This document shows positions 7,776-13,474 of a DNA stretch of 13,474 nt, piece by piece. Location of the stretch: positions 5,136 to 18,609 of the forward strand of contig DHVL01000007.1 of NCBI GenBank assembly GCA_002412645.1, written 5' to 3'. This DNA comes from Candidatus Dojkabacteria bacterium UBA5209 (lineage in GTDB: Bacteria > Patescibacteriota > Dojkabacteria > SC72). The first letter of the stretch is position 1. Every line of letters starts with the position of its first letter. The notes below the pieces were generated by a model that searched no databases, had not been told where the DNA came from, and worked only from the letters and a program-made list of their open reading frames with translations. A program made the position numbers and the translations under genes.

Positions 7776-9011
7776 ATGAAAATTCTGCATGTATGTACAA
7801 GTGATTTTACTGGAGGAGCTGCGAGAGCTGCTTATAGATTGCACAGAGGGCTACGTAATATTGGCGTTGATTCATGGATGCTTGTGCAAGACAAAAAAAC
7901 AGATGACCCATTTGTTATTGGTCCAAAAACTGTTCTTGAAAAGGGTATTGCAATGGTTCGGATGGGTATAGATCCAATTTTACTTAATGTGCTATATAGA
8001 TCTAGAGAAAAAACACCTTGGAGTTTTTCTTGGTTACCGGATCGATATCATAAGAAAATAAATCTTTTAAATCCCGACATTGTAAATCTACATTGGTTTA
8101 ATGCGGGTTTTCTCAATATAAAAACATTGAAGAAGATTGATTCAAAACTTGTATGGACATTACACGACATGTGGGCATTTACAGGAGGTTGTCATTATGC
8201 AGGAGACTGTGAAGATTATAAGATTCAATGTGAAAGGTGTCCACAACTTAATTGCAAGTCTCGTAGAGACCTCTCATACTACGGTTTCAGACAAAAGAGG
8301 TCTGTTTACAAAAGTGTTGATTTAAATCTTGTTGCATTGTCACGCTGGATGAAAGATTGTGTTGACAAAAGTGCCCTTTTATCAAAGGCTCCGATAACGT
8401 TAATACCGAATGGTATTGATACAGGTGTCTTCAAACCTATAAAGAGAGATTTTGCAAGGGAAGTGCTAAATATCCCGGAAGGATATAAGATTATTCTGTT
8501 TGGAGCAATGAATAGTACAAGTGATGTTAGAAAAGGATACAAATATTTAAAAGAAGCTTTAGAGCTATTGTCTAATAAAAAAGAAGAATTATTATTGCTC
8601 GTTTTTGGGGCTTCCCAGGATAAAGAGATAGAAAAGCTTCCTTTTCAGACACGTTTTCTCGGAAGAATTTACGATGATTATACCTTGTCACTTATTTATT
8701 CATCAGCCGATGTCTTTGTTGCTCCTTCGATTGAGGATAATCTCCCGAATACTGTAATGGAAGCTTCTGCTTGTGGGGTCCCAAGTGTTGCATTTGACGT
8801 AGGAGGATTACCAGATATGATATCTCATAAATCAACTGGTTACTTAGCAAAACCATTCTTGATTAAGGACTTAGCTGAAGGTATATCGTTTTGTATAAGT
8901 AAAAGGGAAATGCTCGGAGAAAACGCAAGATTAAAAGTTCAGAATTCTTTTGCAGAGGAAATTCAGGCGAGGAGATATAAAGAACTATATGAAAAGATTT
9001 TAACTCAATAA
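7776..9011 (+). CDS. GT4 family glycosyltransferase (WcaC-like) with cysteine cluster
   Basis: GT-B transferase predicted to extend the lipid-linked repeat unit. In 411 aa: MKILHVCTSDFTGGAARAA (1-19) is the N-terminal loop and strand. LHDMWAFTGGCHY (129-141) starts a four-cysteine segment, C139, C145, C152 and C155, with a further C160; these are spaced as in WcaC-like relatives and look able to hold a metal or form disulfides. IPNGID (210-215) begins the donor lobe, and ADVFVAPSIEDNLPNTVMEA (311-330) carries the acidic pair (D321/E329, x7 spacing) equivalent to the E-x7-E motif. SACGVPSVAFDVGG follows as expected. It is the last gene of the + strand run. Its TAA lies inside the end of the opposite-strand gene (7-bp tail-to-tail overlap), leaving no room for an ordinary terminator between them. 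Confidence 0.9.
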   Translation: MKILHVCTSDFTGGAARAAYRLHRGLRNIGVDSWMLVQDKKTDDPFVIGPKTVLEKGIAMVRMGIDPILLNVLYRSREKTPWSFSWLPDRYHKKINLLNPDIVNLHWFNAGFLNIKTLKKIDSKLVWTLHDMWAFTGGCHYAGDCEDYKIQCERCPQLNCKSRRDLSYYGFRQKRSVYKSVDLNLVALSRWMKDCVDKSALLSKAPITLIPNGIDTGVFKPIKRDFAREVLNIPEGYKIILFGAMNSTSDVRKGYKYLKEALELLSNKKEELLLLVFGASQDKEIEKLPFQTRFLGRIYDDYTLSLIYSSADVFVAPSIEDNLPNTVMEASACGVPSVAFDVGGLPDMISHKSTGYLAKPFLIKDLAEGISFCISKREMLGENARLKVQNSFAEEIQARRYKELYEKILTQ

Positions 9012-11032
9012 GAATATTGGATCATCATCATACCATTAGATTCTTCTAAAACTACGTAATCTTTATTAAAGATACTAAATTTGCCTTTTTTATCTTCCCA
9101 CCTATTATCATAAAGAAAAAGAACCTTTTTATGCTTCTCCTGGTTTCTAATTTTCTCAAAATCCCCATATCCGATTATAGGAATATTTAGATAAATATCT
9201 GTGGAATTATAATTCATTTCCTCTCTATGAACAGAAAAAGTTGGGGTTGAACCCATCTCAAGATAATACATAAGGCTCATATGCGTGTCTCCCGCTATTA
9301 AATAGTTTTCCGAGTCGAGATTGTATTTATTAATTAACTTGAAAAAATCTCTATACTCAAGGTTATGTGTTCCTATTTTTGATGTATTTGTATAGCTAGA
9401 AAAAGACTCTTTTAATCCTGGATATAGGCTTATTAATAAAAGCAATAATAATGAAAAAAAGGTGATAGAAGTTATAATTGGACTTTTAATCCTAGAGGTA
9501 AGCAAATTTTTAATTTCAAAGAAAGAGAAAGAACTTACAATTGCAATAAGGGGTGCTATCGGGTAGAAGTATCTTAGAGCAGATGTCCCGGTACCTTGTA
9601 TCGCTACAAGAGCAAAGTAAGAGATACTAATTATTACTAAGAAGGAAGTCATTAGTTTTTTCTTCTTAAAAAATGTCACAATTGAAATTATTAAGAATAT
9701 AATCGGGGCATATGGATAGCACAAAGAAACAAAATCTTTCCATGTGTTGAAAAAATCGGTTCTTTCAATATTTTTCAACCAATTAACCTCCGGTTGTATT
9801 ATAAGTAGTATAAACGAGAAATCTTCCTGATATCTTATAAAATTAGCTATTGTCCACAATAAAAGACTAATTAGAAACAAAATAAGAAATTGTTTTTTCC
9901 CTGTAATTAAGGCGTAAAGGAGTGAAAAAACTGCTAGGCTAGGAATTAAAAATGCCGCCAATAACTGAGCATCAAGAGCAAGTAAAAAGCTAATCGTAAA
10001 GAAAATTATTAGTACTATATTTTTTTTAATAAAATCAATCCATAGAGCAAAAAGTTTAAGTGAGATTTTAAGAGTATTTAAATCCTTTCGTATATCCAAT
10101 TTCTCCAGTAAGAGATATAAGAAATAAATTGACATTTGGAAAAAGAAAACAAAATATTCATAAAATCTTATAAATCTGAATTCTGCGATGGAAAACCAAG
10201 AAAATGAATAAAAGAGTAAAGCGAGCAGGGCAGTCCATCTGTTAAACATTCGTCTTGCTAGTTTATATATGATTATTGAAGTACCAATAAAAAAGGGAGT
10301 ATTTGCGAGAACGCCATATCCATACAGAGAATTAAAAGACTTATACCAAAGGGCTAAGTATTCATGATACAGTAATGCTCGATTGTAAAAATAGTCCGTC
10401 AGAAGTGTATGCCCATGACCTTCTGCAATCCTTTCTGCCACCAGCATTGAAATTCCTTCATCAAACCATGGGGAAAATTGAAAGACTCCTAGTACCCTAA
10501 GTATAATACCAAGGAGAATAATTAAGCCTGCTATGAACAAAGAGATTTTTTTATTTTTAAGAAATTCATACCTCTTAAAAAGTTTAATCAGTAAATAACC
10601 GTTTCTATTCTTTTGCTCGAAGCTTATTTTTCTATTTGTAACCACCAAGAACAATATTAGAGTGCTTGCTAAGAAGTTGTATAAATATAAATCTGTATTA
10701 TCTAAGGTGAAAAGAAAACTGTTACCAAAGCTTACCTCGAAGTTCCATAATTTAAGAACAGTTAAGAATATTAGTAAAGATAAAAAAAGAAGAGAGATAT
10801 TCTTAATTAAGTTCTTTACGAACGCATTGCTGCGGAAATAGATTAAAATAGCAAAAAAAGAAAGCAAATAATAAGAAAAGATTATAATATATTGAAATTT
10901 TAAAAAATAGCTGATATTTGCAATGCCCAGAAACTTCGCAACTGAAATAAAAAAGAAGGTTACTAATAGATTAGAACAAAAAAGGAGAAGAATTGAATTG
11001 TATTTATTCATAAAACGGATTATTTTTCCCAT
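9005..11032 (-). CDS. Multispanning GT-C glycosyltransferase (PMT/ArnT-like, GT39/GT83 type)
   Basis: Predicted polyprenyl-phosphate-sugar-dependent transferase acting on the outer face of the membrane. The 675 aa are mostly transmembrane segments. The catalytic signature is RVLGVFQFSPWFDEGISML (about 179-197), where D191-E192 sit in the first large extracytoplasmic loop as in PMT_2/ArnT enzymes. RFIRFYEYFVFF (286-297) matches the later conserved Arg/Tyr element. In most relatives the acidic motif lies within the first ~80 residues; here it is preceded by about 165 extra residues containing around four hydrophobic segments, an unusual N-terminal extension. A small soluble tail (about 570-675) follows the last helix. 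The start at 11032 overlaps the upstream partner gene by 13 bp, a clear coupling arrangement. A Wzy-like polymerase was considered, but the WFDE motif favours GT-C. It ends with the only TGA stop seen in the window. Confidence 0.82.
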   Translation of the reverse strand: MGKIIRFMNKYNSILLLFCSNLLVTFFFISVAKFLGIANISYFLKFQYIIIFSYYLLSFFAILIYFRSNAFVKNLIKNISLLFLSLLIFLTVLKLWNFEVSFGNSFLFTLDNTDLYLYNFLASTLILFLVVTNRKISFEQKNRNGYLLIKLFKRYEFLKNKKISLFIAGLIILLGIILRVLGVFQFSPWFDEGISMLVAERIAEGHGHTLLTDYFYNRALLYHEYLALWYKSFNSLYGYGVLANTPFFIGTSIIIYKLARRMFNRWTALLALLFYSFSWFSIAEFRFIRFYEYFVFFFQMSIYFLYLLLEKLDIRKDLNTLKISLKLFALWIDFIKKNIVLIIFFTISFLLALDAQLLAAFLIPSLAVFSLLYALITGKKQFLILFLISLLLWTIANFIRYQEDFSFILLIIQPEVNWLKNIERTDFFNTWKDFVSLCYPYAPIIFLIISIVTFFKKKKLMTSFLVIISISYFALVAIQGTGTSALRYFYPIAPLIAIVSSFSFFEIKNLLTSRIKSPIITSITFFSLLLLLLISLYPGLKESFSSYTNTSKIGTHNLEYRDFFKLINKYNLDSENYLIAGDTHMSLMYYLEMGSTPTFSVHREEMNYNSTDIYLNIPIIGYGDFEKIRNQEKHKKVLFLYDNRWEDKKGKFSIFNKDYVVLEESNGMMMIQYSY

Positions 11033-12285
11033 ATAGATTTTTTCTCTAAAATCATTTGAAAGTTACTTTTGTCAATATTTCCAAAAATATTTATCTCAAT
11101 CGGGGTTTCTTCTATTTCAAAACTGACTTCTGAAGGAAAGATTGTCGTTAAGTCATTGCTTATTTTTACGTCATAGATATTACCTTCGAAGAATCGGTAA
11201 AAAGTTTTTGGGTAGAAATGCTGAATAATTTTATTAGAAAGTGGGTCTTGAAGAAAATATTCGGGATAATTTAAGAGATCATTCCCCCTGTAGGCACCAT
11301 CATATTTCTTCTGTAAATAATATTCAAAGAAATCGATGGAATTTATAAGTTCATTGTCTAAGCTCTTTAGCATTTCTTTTGTGATTTTTTCTTGTCCTAG
11401 CGAGATGAAATCTTGCTGAGTGTCTTCTAAAAAGTTTTTATCAAAGAGAATATCCTCTGAATCATATGCGGAAAATTTTGGTTCTAGTCCAAGCAGACCT
11501 GTTATTTTATTATCAACATAGAAAATTAATCCCCCTCCGATATCTTTCTGACTACTTAAATATACAGCGGTTAGATTGTGTATTCCTTTCACATCTTCGT
11601 CAAACTCATGTTTAATCTCATACGTTCTTAACTCGGTGCCGTCAGACTCCTCCAGAGAGAGAATAACAGAGCTCTTATCTTGGATGAATCTTAAATTTTT
11701 ATATTTTAATATCAATTGTTTCTCAAATTCTTTCTGTTTTTCATAAATATTTTTCGACTCTTCTTCCTGTAATGCAAAAAAAGGAATTTTTGATATTACT
11801 TTCTCCAAAAGGGACGGAGGTGTAGAAACCAAATCTTCACCAGTGGGGAATGAATATGTGAGGTTAACAATGATGGGAGATTCTATGTCTAATGTTAAGT
11901 TGTCAAGTTCTAAATAGCGATTATTAATAAACAAGGGGTCTTTTAGTGTGTGTTGAAAGGTAGAAGTGTTATGGGAATTTTTCTCTTTTAGAACTTTGGG
12001 AATAAAATAAAGGTCTTCTCTAGTTGTAATTGTAGCATTTAAATTAATCTTTTTTATAATGGGAGAATACGTGAGATGTTTTATTTGACTCTCATATTGA
12101 TTATTTATAGTCTTAAAATCTTGGGAATCGATGTTTTTTGAATAACCAAATGGCAGAAAATATAAATAAGTAATTGCTACAAAAATGAATAGAGGAATTA
12201 ATATGGAAAGAGATAAGAGAAATCTACCCTTAGAAGTACTGGCTTCTGTTTTTAAATTTCTAAAGTATTGTTTCCAAATGCTCAT
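11020..12285 (-). CDS. Membrane-anchored protein of unknown family, paired with a GT-C transferase
   Basis: I do not recognise this 421-aa protein. A short basic N-terminus (1-21) is followed by one strong hydrophobic segment (about 22-46). The rest is hydrophilic, alternating in a way that suggests beta structure, with one charged, possibly coiled stretch at about 172-198. The basic side being N-terminal predicts an N-in anchor with about 370 residues outside the cytoplasmic membrane. There is no lipobox, and the sequence contains no cysteine at all. Possible landmarks are TYSFPTGED (143-151), GGGLIFYVDNKITGLLGLEP (250-269) and an aromatic block HFYPKTFYRFF (356-366). The only evidence about its role is the neighbour: its last 13 bp overlap the start of the GT-C gene, so the two are made together. 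It may be an extracytoplasmic partner or acceptor-handling subunit, but that is inference. The ATG is the first in frame after the divergent gap. Confidence 0.85.
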   Translation of the reverse strand: MSIWKQYFRNLKTEASTSKGRFLLSLSILIPLFIFVAITYLYFLPFGYSKNIDSQDFKTINNQYESQIKHLTYSPIIKKINLNATITTREDLYFIPKVLKEKNSHNTSTFQHTLKDPLFINNRYLELDNLTLDIESPIIVNLTYSFPTGEDLVSTPPSLLEKVISKIPFFALQEEESKNIYEKQKEFEKQLILKYKNLRFIQDKSSVILSLEESDGTELRTYEIKHEFDEDVKGIHNLTAVYLSSQKDIGGGLIFYVDNKITGLLGLEPKFSAYDSEDILFDKNFLEDTQQDFISLGQEKITKEMLKSLDNELINSIDFFEYYLQKKYDGAYRGNDLLNYPEYFLQDPLSNKIIQHFYPKTFYRFFEGNIYDVKISNDLTTIFPSEVSFEIEETPIEINIFGNIDKSNFQMILEKKSIWEK

Positions 12286-12311
12286 TTATTTTTAGTTTGT
12301 AAAAAAAATAA

Positions 12312-12320
12312 TGGTATAAT
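12312..12320 (+). promoter_or_regulatory. Extended -10 promoter for a leaderless mRNA (12326 gene)
   Basis: TGGTATAAT is a perfect TGn-TATAAT extended -10 element. Its last base lies only five bases before the ATG at 12326, so transcription should begin at about 12325-12328, on or next to the start codon, giving a leaderless message. No good -35 hexamer is present at 16-18 bp (TTTAGT at 12291 is weak), as is common for extended -10 promoters. An in-frame TAA at 12317-12319 lies inside the -10 box, so the protein cannot begin farther upstream. Confidence 0.7.
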
Positions 12321-12341
12321 TTCCAATGTCAAAGTCTTCAA
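12313..12341 (-). promoter_or_regulatory. Possible divergent promoter for the 12285-9005 gene pair
   Basis: On the minus strand TTGAAG (12341-12336) and TATACC (12318-12313) are separated by 17 bp and each matches the consensus at four of six positions. Initiation near 12306 would give a leader of about 20 bases for the gene starting at 12285. The -10 overlaps the plus-strand -10 at 12315-12320, so polymerase could probably not occupy both. In such AT-rich DNA weak matches arise by chance, so this is tentative. Confidence 0.3.
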
Positions 12342-13339
12342 TCATAATAATAACCTGGAATAGTCTATCATATATCAAGCAAACTGTTCCAGTATTACTT
12401 AATCAAAAATATAAAGAAATAGAATATATATATGTAGACAATGGATCTACAGACGGTACTGTTGAATATATTAAAGAACAAATAGAAAAGAATAAAGATA
12501 GAAATATTAAGTTAATAGAAAACAGTACTAACTTAGGAATAAGTAAAGCTAAAAATCAAGGAGTAAAAGCAAGTAAAGGGAAATACATACTCATGTTAGA
12601 TGATGATATGTTAATAGAAAATCCTAATTTCATATCTAATATAGTTCAATATTACGAAAGTTTACATAATCCTGCATTCCTCATGCCACTCTTCTTAGAC
12701 AAAGAAGAACTAAAAGATGGATATACAAGAACATACGGTACATATTACTACCCCTTTGGTATTAAAAAGAAAAAACCTAAAATACATTACAAAGATATAA
12801 TGGCTTACACAGATGTAATAGAGATAGCTATTGCACAAGGAGGAGCTATGTTCATTGCTAAATCTGTATGGGATACATTAGGAGGTTTTGATGAATCTCA
12901 AAAGTTTAATCTAGATGACGATGATATATCTACTAGAGCAAATATATATGGTTTTAAGAATTACCTTTACAATATGGAATATATAGTTCATTTAGGATTT
13001 GCAAAAAGACAAGACGGTAAGAGATATGCATTAAATGAAAGAACATATTACAGTGGTAAAGCTAAATCAATATTAAAAAACTTCAGTCTATTAACCAACA
13101 TATATATGACACCTCTCTTTGGTTTTAAAGCATTCATAGAAGCCATATACCACTCTATACAACTTCGCTACATTGGTATATTCTTTTCATATATATACTC
13201 TGTATATATCTTTGTTAGAGATCTTCCAGATACACTTCCTAAAAGGTCTGTAATACAATCAAACCGTAAGATATCTGACAAATATATATTGAACTTAGTA
13301 CCACCTAAATATGAATCTAAGGGAACTCTTTCTTCTTAA
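12326..13339 (+). CDS. GT2 family glycosyltransferase with C-terminal hydrophobic region
   Basis: Rhamnosyltransferase/WbbL-like GT2 enzyme expected to add a sugar to the growing glycan at the cytoplasmic membrane. In 337 aa: SSIIIITWNS (4-13), VDNGSTDGT (37-45), NLGISKAKNQGV (69-80), the metal-binding LDDD (91-94), QGGAMFIAKSVWDTLGGFDE (171-190), DDDD (197-200) and HLGFAKRQ (222-229) occur in the family's usual order. Hydrophobic stretches at about 253-275 and 280-298 may anchor the protein. The start is fixed by an in-frame stop seven bases upstream and by the first strand beginning at residue 4. An extended -10 box ends five bases before the ATG, so the message is probably leaderless. Isoleucine codons are mainly ATA, like the 1851 epimerase and unlike the flippase at 4786. 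The last 29 bp overlap the next gene. Confidence 0.9.
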   Translation: MSKSSIIIITWNSLSYIKQTVPVLLNQKYKEIEYIYVDNGSTDGTVEYIKEQIEKNKDRNIKLIENSTNLGISKAKNQGVKASKGKYILMLDDDMLIENPNFISNIVQYYESLHNPAFLMPLFLDKEELKDGYTRTYGTYYYPFGIKKKKPKIHYKDIMAYTDVIEIAIAQGGAMFIAKSVWDTLGGFDESQKFNLDDDDISTRANIYGFKNYLYNMEYIVHLGFAKRQDGKRYALNERTYYSGKAKSILKNFSLLTNIYMTPLFGFKAFIEAIYHSIQLRYIGIFFSYIYSVYIFVRDLPDTLPKRSVIQSNRKISDKYILNLVPPKYESKGTLSS

Positions 13340-13474
13340 ATTTAAGAAAAACAAAGAACTATCCAAATCTTTTGCATGGAGATTAGTTCAACTTCTTGGT
13401 AAACAGGGTGCTAGTGCATTAATGTTTTTCATATCTGTATACTTTCTTACTAAGGAAGATATGGGTATATACAA
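13311..13474 (+). CDS. Second flippase-like polysaccharide exporter, cut at the window end
   Basis: A reading frame opens at the ATG at 13311 and runs to the end of the window (54 codons plus two bases). It begins MNLRELFLLKFKKNKELSKS, followed by FAWRLVQLLGKQGASALMFF and ISVYFLTKEDMGIY. A basic N-terminus, then a 'W.l...lgkqg....f.is..l.Lt.edmG.y' pattern, is the usual opening of Wzx/RfbX/WzxC-type exporters, whose first helix ends with a glycine-containing L-(T/G)-x-x-(D/E)-x-G motif. It overlaps the end of the 12326 gene by 29 bp in another frame, implying cotranscription and coupled translation. No SD is seen. Only the first helix is visible, so family assignment is good but not certain. 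Confidence 0.75.
   Translation, partial: MNLRELFLLKFKKNKELSKSFAWRLVQLLGKQGASALMFFISVYFLTKEDMGIY

Noticed and set aside
8306..8542. Minus-strand frame of 78 codons, and other 60-80 codon frames opposite or within the transferases
   Set aside because: All are fully covered by genes with clear family motifs, and none has an initiation signal or domain pattern.
9005..9007. TGA as a glycine codon (alternative code used by some CPR lineages)
   Set aside because: The frame beyond this TGA runs antisense through the GT4 gene without homology, and no other gene has an internal TGA, so TGA is a stop here.
1..13474. CRISPR arrays, tRNA or rRNA genes, insertion sequences
   Set aside because: No spaced direct repeats, cloverleaf or rRNA-like sequence, transposase motif or flanking inverted repeats were seen; almost all bases are coding.

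Overview
This window is a low-GC (roughly one third G+C by eye) bacterial surface-polysaccharide locus. Every gene I recognise makes sugar nucleotides, transfers sugars, modifies glycans or flips lipid-linked sugars. The standard genetic code fits, since TAA, TAG and one TGA all act as stops. No start codon has a convincing Shine-Dalgarno sequence, and one promoter appears to give a leaderless mRNA. The AT-rich, tightly packed, SD-poor style would suit a Patescibacteria/CPR-type bacterium, but no phylogenetic marker is present, so that placement is only a guess.

Region 1 (1-2807, + strand) holds three short-chain dehydrogenase-fold sugar-nucleotide enzymes with 0-11 bp between them. They are a 5'-truncated GDP-mannose 4,6-dehydratase (gmd), a GDP-L-fucose synthase (fcl) and a UDP-glucuronate 4-epimerase. 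Together they predict GDP-L-fucose and UDP-galacturonate as precursors.

Region 2 (2816-9011, + strand) continues the same gene string. It contains a GT4-like transferase, a GT2 transferase, a Wzx-type flippase, a GT-A transferase with an LEDD motif, an FkbM-type methyltransferase overlapping that gene by 20 bp, and a second GT4-like transferase with a cysteine cluster. This is a typical variable core for assembling a repeat unit on a lipid carrier and flipping it. No initiating phosphoglycosyl transferase and no clear Wzy polymerase is visible.

Region 3 (12285-9005, - strand) is a two-gene unit on the opposite strand. A 421-aa protein of unknown family with one N-terminal membrane anchor overlaps by 13 bp a 675-aa multispanning GT-C (PMT/ArnT-like) glycosyltransferase. 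The second gene ends tail to tail with region 2, with a 7-bp overlap. This pair is the best candidate for something undescribed.

Region 4 (12326-13474, + strand) starts from a divergent 40-bp gap with a perfect extended -10 promoter. It encodes a GT2 transferase and, overlapping its 3' end by 29 bp, the first 54 codons of a second flippase-like protein cut by the window edge.

Codon choice is mosaic. The epimerase and the 12326 GT2 use ATA for most isoleucines, while the flippase in the middle uses mostly ATT. This suggests an exchanged cassette flanked by more resident-like genes.
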